Source: Candidatus Muiribacterium halophilum (lineage in GTDB: Bacteria; Muiribacteriota; Muiribacteriia; Muiribacteriales; Muiribacteriaceae). Taken from it: DNA of 16,191 nucleotides. Positions 7,139 through 15,508 of this stretch are shown in pieces; position 1 is the stretch's first letter; every line of letters begins with the position of its first letter. The notes beneath the pieces were generated by a model. It searched no databases. It saw only the letters and a list, made by a program, of their open reading frames with translations, and was not told the DNA's origin. A program made the position numbers and the translations under genes. The DNA lies in contig JALOAD010000066.1 of NCBI GenBank assembly GCA_023228995.1, positions 1 through 16,191 of the forward strand, in the 5' to 3' direction.

Positions 7139-8995
7139 TTATATACTCTTGATATCTTTGATTTCATACTTATTAAGAAGTTGAACAGCATTAGTCTTAA
7201 CATTGTCATCTCTGAAACTTGAGTCTTTGAAAACAACTCTGGATACATCAGGTTTCAATTCTTTTATCTTCTCACAAATAAATTGAACAACATCAATATC
7301 GATATCATTCTCTAAACACATCAACAAAGCACCGAGTCCGGCTGAGAATATCTTTTTACCTTTAAATTCGTAAGTCTGTATAGGAACTGTAAGATCAATA
7401 CCAAATTTAAGAAGAATCTCAAATAAGATATCCTCATTAGAACGATCAGATTTTATATTATCAATATAATCATATAAATTATCTTCAAGATTTTCATGAT
7501 CTCCAACCCATTCCTTGATATTACTTGAATCAAGTTTAAAAACTTTAAAACCAGTATCTAAATCTTTTATATTTTCATTATCTTTATTTTCTTCCAGTAT
7601 CTTTTTACCAGCTCTTCTGATTCTCTCTTTACCAATTTCACAGATATTTTTATAACCTGCTTTAAATGCTTCAGAGTTTTCATCACAAGGTTCAGGAAGT
7701 TGAACCATTATATATTTTCTATTACCACCATCTTCAGCATTTAATTGCATAGTTGCATGGGCGGTTGTAGAAGACCCAGAGAAAAAATCAAGAATGATGT
7801 CATTTTGGTTACCTTTAAAAGTTGAAGACAACACTATTTTTTGTAAAAGATTAACTGGTTTAGGATTTGAAAAAGGAGAATTACCTTTAGAAACACTAAA
7901 AATATCTTCCATTTCTCGAATACCATCTGCTGTTAAATGTTTAGAAATTTTATCAATATTTAATATACTATGAAATTTTGAAAAATCTTCGGAAACTTTT
8001 CTTAATTTTCCTATTATATTCATTCCATAATCTTTTGGAATTAAAATATATTCATTATTAGCTAAACCATAATCAATTTTGTCTTTAAACTCTTGATCTC
8101 TAAACTCTAAAATTTCTTCATAATGTAAATTACCATATTTACCAAACTCTTTTCGTATAGCATCTTCTTGAATCCAATATATTTCATTATCTATTTCAAT
8201 TTTTTTTCCTCTTATGTCTTTTGGTCTTTTTAAATTATCAAATATCATTATGTTTTTGGCGTATACAAGTAAATATTCATGACCATTAATCACATGTTTA
8301 GCTTGTCCTCCACCTTCTGAAGTATTAATTATAAGATCTTTAATAAAATTATCTTCTCCAAATATCTCATCACAAATTTTACGTAAATTATGGACTTCAT
8401 TATCATCTATTGAAATGAAGATAACTCCATCTTCTCTCAGCAAATTTCTTGCAAGCAATAATCTCGGATACATCATATTTAGCCAGTCAGTGTGATATCT
8501 ACCAGATGACTCAGAATTTGTAGATAACTTTCTACCTTCTGAATCCACCTGATTGGTCTGAATGAGATAATTTTTTATATTATCACGAAAATCATCTTTA
8601 TATACAAAATCTTTGCCTGTGTTATATGGAGGGTCAATATAGATCATTTTAATTTTATTGTAATAGCTTTTCTGAAGTATTTTTAAGACTTCTAAATTAT
8701 CACCTTCTATATATAAATTTTGAGTTTTATCCCAATCCACGCTTTCTTCCTTATCTGGTCTTAATGTTCCAAAACTTGGAGTAAAAGCAAGTTTTCGTGC
8801 CATAGACTTCCCATTCCAGGTAAATTTATATCTTTCATCTTTATTACCAACAAAATTACCTAAGACTTCCTTTAATGTTCCAAAATCTATTTTATCTTCA
8901 TTAAAGACTTCTGGAAAAATGCTTTTCAATTTTTCTATATTTTCACTCACAATATCTTTACTCCCAGCAAATTTAGAATCACTAATCTTATCCAT
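7139..8995 (-). CDS. mod: type III DNA adenine methyltransferase Mod
   Basis: This 618-residue protein is the modification and recognition subunit, predicted to make N6-methyladenine and to guide Res. Motif IV DPPY is at 121-124 in MIYIDPPYNTGKD. The AdoMet motif is LDFFSGSST at 402-410, so motif IV precedes motif I, as in beta-class enzymes. The stretch between them, roughly 215-395, should hold the target recognition domain; it has few recognisable family residues, and this region normally varies between alleles. No simple-sequence tract suggesting phase variation is visible. GAGG (complement of 9001-9004) is 5 bases before the ATG. The Abi-alpha gene ends 18 bases upstream and Res begins 11 bases downstream. 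The recognition sequence cannot be read from the protein. Confidence 0.95.
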   Translation of the reverse strand: MDKISDSKFAGSKDIVSENIEKLKSIFPEVFNEDKIDFGTLKEVLGNFVGNKDERYKFTWNGKSMARKLAFTPSFGTLRPDKEESVDWDKTQNLYIEGDNLEVLKILQKSYYNKIKMIYIDPPYNTGKDFVYKDDFRDNIKNYLIQTNQVDSEGRKLSTNSESSGRYHTDWLNMMYPRLLLARNLLREDGVIFISIDDNEVHNLRKICDEIFGEDNFIKDLIINTSEGGGQAKHVINGHEYLLVYAKNIMIFDNLKRPKDIRGKKIEIDNEIYWIQEDAIRKEFGKYGNLHYEEILEFRDQEFKDKIDYGLANNEYILIPKDYGMNIIGKLRKVSEDFSKFHSILNIDKISKHLTADGIREMEDIFSVSKGNSPFSNPKPVNLLQKIVLSSTFKGNQNDIILDFFSGSSTTAHATMQLNAEDGGNRKYIMVQLPEPCDENSEAFKAGYKNICEIGKERIRRAGKKILEENKDNENIKDLDTGFKVFKLDSSNIKEWVGDHENLEDNLYDYIDNIKSDRSNEDILFEILLKFGIDLTVPIQTYEFKGKKIFSAGLGALLMCLENDIDIDVVQFICEKIKELKPDVSRVVFKDSSFRDDNVKTNAVQLLNKYEIKDIKSI

Positions 8996-9013
8996 ATAAA
9001 CCTCATTGTAAAT

Positions 9014-9718
9014 TTAATTAATACATGCTTCAATAAATTTCACACCCAAAGGTGTCAATGTTATCCTATCAGTTCCCTTATATATCGTAATCGGTTCATT
9101 CCCCATTCTAACACCACCTGTTAAAATCGCAGGTCCTATTAATTGGAGTCTCATTAAATTATTAGCAGCCAAAATATAATTATCAATTGATATATTCAAA
9201 ATTTTTATAAATTGTTCTTTACTTAATGAATATTCATTTACCTTACTCAAATCAAACAGTTTATTTTCACGCTTTAAAATAAAATAAAAATTATTTAATA
9301 AAAAAGCCTCAATTGGGGTAATATTTTTAATCATATCAATAAATCCATATCTGATCTCATTTTCGAAATTAGGATCCATAGCATTTGCAATTAAATTACT
9401 CCATAAATTCTGTAAATTCTGATCTTCTTCTAATGAAGCATTATCTATCAAAGGTAAAGCTAATTTTAATGGAATTGCTTTTGTATTTTCAACTTTTCTT
9501 TCTTTTAATATTTTTTCTACATCATCAGATATTTTCAATATATTTTTCCATCTTATATATTTTAATTTATCATGAATAATTCCAGCAACTTCTTGAATAG
9601 GTTCTTTAAAAACTTTTGCGAAAAAAGAACCTAATTTTTCAGCCTTTTCTAACCCACTTGAACCAAAATTCGCAGCAGCTTCTACAGCTTTTGAAATTTC
9701 TCTAATGTCATTATCCAT
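9014..9718 (-). CDS. Abi-alpha (DUF4393) family protein
   Basis: The 234-residue protein matches the DUF4393 family, named Abi-alpha in Pfam (PF14337). Evidence is the overall layout and the central EEDQNLQNLWSNLIANAMDP segment (97-116), the family's most recognisable part. The N-terminus (ISKAVEAAANFGSSGLEKAEKLGSFF) is amphipathic and the rest is mainly helical, with a winged-helix-like C-terminal stretch. The family is associated with abortive infection by context; no biochemical activity is established to my knowledge. AAGGA (complement of 9728-9732) is 9 bases before the ATG. It sits 21 bases after the DUF6119 gene and 18 bases before mod, splitting what would otherwise be a helicase-DUF4391-Mod-Res run. 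Like its upstream neighbour it looks more AT-rich than mod/res. Confidence 0.82.
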   Translation of the reverse strand: MDNDIREISKAVEAAANFGSSGLEKAEKLGSFFAKVFKEPIQEVAGIIHDKLKYIRWKNILKISDDVEKILKERKVENTKAIPLKLALPLIDNASLEEDQNLQNLWSNLIANAMDPNFENEIRYGFIDMIKNITPIEAFLLNNFYFILKRENKLFDLSKVNEYSLSKEQFIKILNISIDNYILAANNLMRLQLIGPAILTGGVRMGNEPITIYKGTDRITLTPLGVKFIEACIN

Positions 9719-9739
9719 AATTACTTATCCTTTTTTCTT

Positions 9740-11308
9740 CTATCCTCTTTCTACTTTATCTTTTATAAAAATTATTTCAGAATCAATATGCATTAGTTTT
9801 AATCTTTTTAATGTTCTTAACAAACTAATTCTGGAAAAAACCGGTAAATTATCAGATTTTTTAATTTTATCTTTTCTAGAAATAATACCATATATTACTT
9901 TAAATTTTTGTTCATCTATTAAATTATTATATTCAATATTATTTACTAATTTCTTTAATTTTTCACGTGATTCATTTTCCATTCTTAATAATTCAACAGA
10001 ATTTAAACCTTGATTAAATAAATGACTTAAATGAGAAGAACCCGTTGATATTTTTATATGAATTAAATGTAAAAATCCATCTTTTTCACATATAAGATCA
10101 CAAGGTTCTACAGCAGTTTGTTTTTTTATTGATATATTTGATTTATCTAAACATATAATTTTATTATCTTTCGCAGTCTTTTTATTATAATCATCTTCCC
10201 TTTTTTGATTACATTCTATTAATATATTAGAATCCTTAAAATAAGGATCTAACTCTTTTTTTAATTTTTTTATATAATCTGTTTCAATATAATACCATTC
10301 ACCTTCACATAAATGATAATGATTTTTTTTATATTCACAATCAAATATCAAACTTTTATATATAGAAATAGACCTCTTTATTTTAAGGTTTTCATCTATA
10401 ATATTTAATGTATGTTTTTTTAAATCATCCAAACCTAAATTCTGAACATGATGATTGTCATATAAATATTTTTTGTAATTTTCAATAAAAACATCTTCAT
10501 ATATATTATTTTTTCCACCAGCACCCAGATATTTAAAATTATATGAGTAAGAATAATCTAATATGTCTGAATTTGTTAGAAACAAATTATCTGAATTTTT
10601 ATTAAAATTATCTATTAATTTTTTATTTAATTTTTCTATTATTTCTGGATCGCTTTCTGGTTTAATATTTTGAATATCAGGAAAATTTGTTTTAAAATCA
10701 TCTTTTTTATAAATATTATATAATAATTCACATAATTTTATGATTTTTTTAGCTTCAACATTCGAACTAATTCTAATATTATTAGCTCCAGTTATTCTTC
10801 TGAAATTATTAATATATTCATCTTTTACTTTACCAGTTAATTTTTTTATAATTGACTCATCATTATTTATATCAAAAAAAGTTAATTCTGATTCTGTAGG
10901 ACTTTGAATTCTTTCTCTTTTAGCGGTTTCTGGTTGTAAAATATCTGTTGATTTTAATTTTTTAGAATCTATTGCATTTAAAGTTGTCCTTAATCCAAAA
11001 TCATATTCATAACAATCCTCTTTTAAATAATGATATGTATGCCCAAAAGTTAAAACAAAACATCTTTCTTCTAAATTCAAAAATACTAATGCTCCGTTTA
11101 ATACTTGTTCAAGATCTTCATAAATTCCCCAATAATCTTTCCACCAAGGTGATGTGGGTTTGTTCTTTAATAAAAATAATTTACTGTTTATTGGTAAATT
11201 ATCAACTTTTTGTAAAGACCCATCTAAATTTTTATAATCTTTTAAAGAATTTTTTTCATTAAAACCTTCTTTTAATAAATATATTGAAAAGTTTCTACTT
11301 TTTGCCAT
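9740..11308 (-). CDS. DUF6119 / TIGR04141 family sporadically distributed protein
   Basis: This 522-residue protein matches the TIGR04141 (DUF6119) family: FSIYLLKEG near the start (7-15), WWKDYW (55-60), FGHTYHYL (88-95), DFGLRTTLNAID (103-114), and late CDLI (403-406), HIK (417-419), SSHLSHLFNQG (424-434). The family is sporadically distributed and often sits in restriction or defence loci; its function is unknown. The CDLI...HIK spacing resembles the acidic and lysine positions of a PD-(D/E)xK fold with His in place of Glu, so a divergent nuclease-like domain is possible. AAGGA (complement of 11316-11320) is 7 bases before the ATG. It is separated by 51 bases from the small gene upstream. 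Base composition is low: 9961-10020 has 14 G+C in 60, against 21 in 60 at 4801-4860 in res. Confidence 0.85.
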   Translation of the reverse strand: MAKSRNFSIYLLKEGFNEKNSLKDYKNLDGSLQKVDNLPINSKLFLLKNKPTSPWWKDYWGIYEDLEQVLNGALVFLNLEERCFVLTFGHTYHYLKEDCYEYDFGLRTTLNAIDSKKLKSTDILQPETAKRERIQSPTESELTFFDINNDESIIKKLTGKVKDEYINNFRRITGANNIRISSNVEAKKIIKLCELLYNIYKKDDFKTNFPDIQNIKPESDPEIIEKLNKKLIDNFNKNSDNLFLTNSDILDYSYSYNFKYLGAGGKNNIYEDVFIENYKKYLYDNHHVQNLGLDDLKKHTLNIIDENLKIKRSISIYKSLIFDCEYKKNHYHLCEGEWYYIETDYIKKLKKELDPYFKDSNILIECNQKREDDYNKKTAKDNKIICLDKSNISIKKQTAVEPCDLICEKDGFLHLIHIKISTGSSHLSHLFNQGLNSVELLRMENESREKLKKLVNNIEYNNLIDEQKFKVIYGIISRKDKIKKSDNLPVFSRISLLRTLKRLKLMHIDSEIIFIKDKVERG

Positions 11309-11359
11309 TTTATGTTCCTTATTATTATTTATAAAATCAGTATTTAATAATTTTTTTAT

Positions 11360-11494
11360 TTATTTTCCTTTAACAATAAAACTACTTAAAAAATTTTCTG
11401 TTTTTAGATTATTCAAATAGTAATAATCTTTCTTTATTTCTAAACCCGTCGAATTCGACGGGTTTAAATATTTTAACAAGTTAATTTTAGACAT
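11360..11494 (-). CDS. 44-residue small protein coupled to DUF4391
   Basis: An open frame of 44 codons plus TAA begins MSKINLLKYLNPSNSTGLEI and ends FIVKGK. The ATG (complement of 11492-11494) overlaps the last codons and stop of the DUF4391 gene by 8 bases. AGGAG (complement of 11501-11505 region) lies about 7 bases before it, so coupled translation is well supported. I do not recognise the product. It is hydrophilic with a tyrosine-rich centre (DYYYL), without membrane segment or signal peptide. Codons 10-18 coincide with a perfect 26-base palindrome. It may be a genuine small component of the operon, an antitoxin-like peptide, or the remaining start of a longer protein cut by insertion of the DUF6119/Abi-alpha cassette. 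Confidence 0.6.
   Translation of the reverse strand: MSKINLLKYLNPSNSTGLEIKKDYYYLNNLKTENFLSSFIVKGK
11441..11466. repeat. perfect 26-base palindrome
   Basis: The 13-base arms are TAAACCCGTCGAA and its exact complement, centred on an EcoRI-type GAATTC. It is the most G+C-rich spot of the surrounding AT-rich DNA. As RNA it would give an 11-bp stem with an AATT loop. No T-tract follows on either strand, so it is not a standard intrinsic terminator. It lies inside the 44-codon small gene, 21 bases past the DUF4391 stop and upstream of the DUF6119 gene. Confidence 0.85.
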
Positions 11495-12239
11495 TCAAAA
11501 GCTCCTCTAATTTTCCTTCAAGTTTTTTGATCTTTATATTTATTTCAACTTTTTCAGAAAAGGATTTATCTTTTTTATTTATATCTTTTCTTAATCTTGA
11601 TATTTCCTTGTTTATTTCTCCAATTTCACTAAGCATTTGTTCTGATTTGTATGATTGTTCTTTATCTTCTATATTTATGTTTTTATCTATCTTTATTGCA
11701 TTGAAGTTTATTGTTATTCTAATTAGATCATTGTATAGTTCAAAAAGATTTTCCCTGTTTCTTTTCGTTAAATCTAATGCCTTTAAATATGTGTTTGTGC
11801 TGAAATTATTTTCGTTTATATCTATCCAGTCAGTATTTACAGTTTTTTCTATTACTCTTTTGCTTTTATCAGCAAGATTTATTCTTTTGTGTGCTATTGA
11901 AAAAATAAGATTTTCCTGATTTTCTATTATAATAAATACAGGATTAATTATTGCTTTATGTAATATTTCACTTATTTTCTGATATTTTTCTTTATTTCTG
12001 ATATTTACATACAGAAATGGTATTTCCTCATATTTATAATCTTGGGTTATGTATGTTTCAATATGGCTTTTGGATTTATTTATTTTATATAAACTATATA
12101 TTGATTCAATTTCTTCTTTGATTGCCCTTAATTCTGTTTTGGTAAGTTCAGAATATTCATTGAATAATTTCTTGTTTATTCTTGTATTGACTATTTCGGT
12201 GTCTTTTACATTGAATATCTGATTTAGTAATTCTATCAA
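11487..12239 (-). CDS. DUF4391 family protein
   Basis: The 250-residue protein matches DUF4391, seen in IPFLYVNIRNKEKY (73-86), NPVFIIIENQENLIFSIAHKRI (99-120 region) and the following TDWID. Residues about 200-249 are strongly charged with heptad spacing and should form a coiled coil. Function is unknown; the family is typically encoded directly after SNF2-like helicases in restriction or defence loci. The start codon is TTG, not ATG: it forms a TTGA overlap with the helicase stop, and AGGAG (complement of 12245-12249) lies 5 bases upstream. This is textbook translational coupling, implying a fixed ratio and probably a complex with the helicase. The 3' end overlaps the 44-codon gene by 8 bases. 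Confidence 0.85.
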   Translation of the reverse strand: MIELLNQIFNVKDTEIVNTRINKKLFNEYSELTKTELRAIKEEIESIYSLYKINKSKSHIETYITQDYKYEEIPFLYVNIRNKEKYQKISEILHKAIINPVFIIIENQENLIFSIAHKRINLADKSKRVIEKTVNTDWIDINENNFSTNTYLKALDLTKRNRENLFELYNDLIRITINFNAIKIDKNINIEDKEQSYKSEQMLSEIGEINKEISRLRKDINKKDKSFSEKVEINIKIKKLEGKLEELLNV

Positions 12240-15200
12240 TTTTTCTCCTTGATTATAAGAAATGATACAATTTCAAAATCTTTCTCATTTTCTGAAATCT
12301 CAAAAAAATCTAATGTCTCACCTTCTGCAAAAAGGCTTGCCATTCCTTTTTCCTGTTCCTCTCCGGTTATTTTTGATATTGCATTTGAAAAGAGTCTATA
12401 ATATTTATCCATTTCTTTATAATGATTTGTCTGTTTTTCTATTTCATTATAAAGTTCAAGATTCGGGATTTTATTCCCGACACATTGTTTTTTTATTATA
12501 TCAAGTATCCTTCTTGAGTTTGAAAAACTATATTTAATCTCACCTTCATCTGTTACATATATAAGAAAGTACGGAAACAGTGAATTAAGTTGGGTTATAT
12601 CTTTTCTGGTTCTTTTTTTAAGGCAGAATATACATCCTTTCTGTATTTCATCTTCTTTACTTTCTGTTATTGTGAATATATTATTTGGTAATTCGTAATA
12701 TTTATCTGTGTTTTTCAGATGTTCCATCAAATCCATCTTGAAATCATTGAATGTCATATCTAATATTGATATTCCACCAACCATTTCTTCCAGATCTACA
12801 ACCTTTTCCTGAAGTTTTTCAAGCTGATTCCTTCTGTATTCGAGATCATTCATCTTTTTCCCGTCAATTACAATAAGATTTTCCTCTCCTGTTGCAGAAA
12901 CATCTAAAAGCACCATTTTTCCGCTTACTCTTGCTTCAAGATTTATATATTCATCCAATTCCATATTAGGCCAGAAATTTATCAGTTTGATTTTCTGATT
13001 CTTTGAACCCAACCTGTCAATTCTTCCAAACCTCTGAATTATCCTGACAGGATTCCAGTGTATATCATAATTAATAAGACAATCGCAGTCCTGAAGGTTT
13101 TGCCCTTCAGATATACAGTCAGTTGCAAATACAATATCTATCTGTTCGTCTATATCATTCATCACTTTATTTTTTTCTTTTGATATTGGCGAAAATAATG
13201 TAAGTATGGTGTGTAGATCTTTTTTCTTTATGTTGGCATTTGTCTTGTTTGCTCCTGTACCAACTACTAATGCTGAATTTATATTATATTCTGATTGTAA
13301 CCAATCTTTCAGGTTATCATATAGGTAATTTGCTGTTGTTGCAAAAGCTGAAAAAATAAGAATTTTTCTATTTTCATCATTAACTGGATTTTCAATTTTA
13401 TTTTTTATTACTTTTTTTAGATCTCTAAGCTTAGCATCTCTTTCATTATTAATTTTTTTTGCTTCATAAATCAATTGAGTTAGAAAATCTCTATCTTCCT
13501 GTAATTCCTGTTTGTATTTTATAATATCGAGATCATGTAATAAAACTTTTACTTTTCCACCAATCAGTAATGTATCAAATTCTTCATCTTCAAGATCAAT
13601 ATCTAATATACTGACTTCTTCTATATATTCATCTGCATTGTGAAATTCTTCTATCTTATGAAGAATATGTTCGAGAGTTTTTAGAAGCCCTTCACAGGTT
13701 GTCATAAATGAGAATATTGAGCTTTCCATTCTTTTAAGAATATTCATTCTCATAAGATTTATAAGACTTTTTTCCCTATCCAGCTGAGTAAGAACTGATT
13801 TTCCACCTTTGACTTCAATATCATATTTCTCAGCATAAATTTGTTTTTTGTCATTCATAACATATTTGAGAGGACTATACATTGCCAGATTCAATCTTTT
13901 GATTTTCTTATCAATATCTCTTAAAGGAGGAAATTCCTGTTCTATATCAATGTCAGATTTTATATTTTCCGGTAATAATCTTTCTGGAAAAACACCGATT
14001 TCTTCGATGTTATAATATTTTTCAATATGTTTTCTGGACCGTGCAATTGTAAGTAAATCCAGTAATCTGAAATAATCTGTATGAGTCATATCAACAAATA
14101 TATCAATGGTTCTTACTTCACCTGGTAAATCTAACCATTTATTGAATGATCTCTGAGCATTTTTTAATACATTTTCATAACTTGGCATTTCAAATTCATC
14201 AAAAGCATTATCATTACCTTTGGTTATGAAAGCTATCTGATTTTTAAGATCATTCATCTTGTTATTTACAGGTGTTGCAGAAAGCATCAGAACTTTTGTA
14301 TCTACTCCTTCCGAGATTATATCATTCATCAGTCTCTGATACCTTGTAACTGAACCTTTTCTTGCATTATTATTTCTGAAATTATGTGATTCATCAATTA
14401 CAACAAGGTCATAATTTTCCCAATGAATTGTCTGAAGATTTATATCACCAGACATACCATTTTCACGAGTAAGATCAGTGTGATTAAGCACATCAAAGTT
14501 AAACTTATCTTGATAAAGTATATTTCTTTTATCATTGAGAGTGAAGACTGTCCAGTTTTCACGAAGTCTTTTCGGTGCTAAAACTAAAACTCTATCATTT
14601 CTAAGTTCATAATATTTGATTATTGCCAGTGCTTCAAAAGTCTTACCTAACCCGACACTATCAGCAATAATACAGCCATTATATTTTTCAATCTTATCAA
14701 TTGCACCGAGAACAGCATCTTTCTGAAATTTATATAATTTCTTCCAGATTTCAGTTTCTTTTATTCCTGTTTTGGTCTTAATTATCTTATCTTCATTCAT
14801 TTCATGTTTTTCATTACCAAACAATGAATACAAAATTTTGTAATATATAGTTTCAGGACTATTTTGAATAAAACCGAGTTTTATATAGTCAGATATTTCC
14901 TGTCTGATATTTATAGTTTTTTTATCTTCTTCCCATATATCTATAAACCAGTTATAATAACCTTCAAATTCTTCATTATTATCAGAATCTGTAATCAGAC
15001 CTATTGAATTTGAATAATTTAATCCTAAGCCTGTTGTGGTAAAATTTGATGAGCCTGAAACAAGATAGTTTTTTCCACTTGGATTTTTCAGAAGAATAAT
15101 ATTTGTCTTAATATCATTAAGTTCTGGTTGTATTTTTTTTATATGAATCTTCTGTTTAATTAAATCAAAGATTTTTTTTGATACTTCAGATTGTAAAAAA

Positions 15201-15448
15201 GAATTTCTGTATGTTATTTCATCTCTGTGCATTAAAATGTCTTCAAAATGAGATATTTTATTATCTTCTGTTCTTTCAAAAGAATTTGTAAGTAAAATGT
15301 TCACTGATTCAATTATTTCTATTTTATTTAAAAGTTCATAAAATGCATAAATAGTAAAAATATCAGTAACTATGAAAAGTTGTGATTTTTTTTCAATTTT
15401 ATCCCTAAGTTTATTTATGACTTTTGTAGTTTTATTATTAATAATCAT
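12236..15448 (-). CDS. SNF2-family helicase with N-terminal PLD-like domain
   Basis: The frame opens at 15508, but I choose the ATG at 15448 (1070 residues): AGGTG (complement of 15455-15459) is 6 bases upstream, a TATAAT lies between the two candidates, and the upper ATG has no ribosome site. Residues about 1-170 are phospholipase-D-like, with GSSN at 112-115. The helicase core follows: Walker A ADSVGLGKT (242-250), DESH (332-335), SATP (370-373), motif V TDCISEGQNLQ (756-766) and motif VI QRFGRIDRLGS (785-795). It should move on double-stranded DNA using ATP. The PLD histidine appears replaced (DIK, not HxK, before GSSN), so that domain may only bind DNA. It is first in the operon and coupled to DUF4391, suggesting an accessory remodeller for the type III system or a separate defence module. 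Confidence 0.92.
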   Translation of the reverse strand: MIINNKTTKVINKLRDKIEKKSQLFIVTDIFTIYAFYELLNKIEIIESVNILLTNSFERTEDNKISHFEDILMHRDEITYRNSFLQSEVSKKIFDLIKQKIHIKKIQPELNDIKTNIILLKNPSGKNYLVSGSSNFTTTGLGLNYSNSIGLITDSDNNEEFEGYYNWFIDIWEEDKKTINIRQEISDYIKLGFIQNSPETIYYKILYSLFGNEKHEMNEDKIIKTKTGIKETEIWKKLYKFQKDAVLGAIDKIEKYNGCIIADSVGLGKTFEALAIIKYYELRNDRVLVLAPKRLRENWTVFTLNDKRNILYQDKFNFDVLNHTDLTRENGMSGDINLQTIHWENYDLVVIDESHNFRNNNARKGSVTRYQRLMNDIISEGVDTKVLMLSATPVNNKMNDLKNQIAFITKGNDNAFDEFEMPSYENVLKNAQRSFNKWLDLPGEVRTIDIFVDMTHTDYFRLLDLLTIARSRKHIEKYYNIEEIGVFPERLLPENIKSDIDIEQEFPPLRDIDKKIKRLNLAMYSPLKYVMNDKKQIYAEKYDIEVKGGKSVLTQLDREKSLINLMRMNILKRMESSIFSFMTTCEGLLKTLEHILHKIEEFHNADEYIEEVSILDIDLEDEEFDTLLIGGKVKVLLHDLDIIKYKQELQEDRDFLTQLIYEAKKINNERDAKLRDLKKVIKNKIENPVNDENRKILIFSAFATTANYLYDNLKDWLQSEYNINSALVVGTGANKTNANIKKKDLHTILTLFSPISKEKNKVMNDIDEQIDIVFATDCISEGQNLQDCDCLINYDIHWNPVRIIQRFGRIDRLGSKNQKIKLINFWPNMELDEYINLEARVSGKMVLLDVSATGEENLIVIDGKKMNDLEYRRNQLEKLQEKVVDLEEMVGGISILDMTFNDFKMDLMEHLKNTDKYYELPNNIFTITESKEDEIQKGCIFCLKKRTRKDITQLNSLFPYFLIYVTDEGEIKYSFSNSRRILDIIKKQCVGNKIPNLELYNEIEKQTNHYKEMDKYYRLFSNAISKITGEEQEKGMASLFAEGETLDFFEISENEKDFEIVSFLIIKEKN

Positions 15449-15479
15449 TGAAAACACCTGTTTGTTTTTTATTATTAAT

Positions 15480-15508
15480 ATTATACTCCTATAAAAAGAT
15501 ATTTTCAT
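15480..15508 (-). promoter_or_regulatory. promoter of the long defence operon
   Basis: On the minus strand, TATAAT occupies 15485-15480. ATGAAA at 15508-15503 matches the -35 consensus at 4 of 6 positions with a 17-base spacer. The predicted start near 15473 gives a leader of about 25 bases ending in AGGTG and the ATG at 15448. It is the only good promoter I see before the helicase gene. Confidence 0.6.

Noticed and set aside
11527-11919. 130-codon plus-strand frame opposite DUF4391
   Set aside because: A hydrophobic, Phe/Ile/Leu/Ser-rich translation typical of the complement of a Lys/Glu-rich gene; DUF4391 on the other strand has family motifs and a coupled start.
15449-15508. 20-residue longer helicase start at 15508
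   Set aside because: No Shine-Dalgarno precedes it, and the operon -10 box lies within the extension; the ATG at 15448 has AGGTG at 6 bases. The ATGA overlap with a tiny upstream frame is the only point in its favour.
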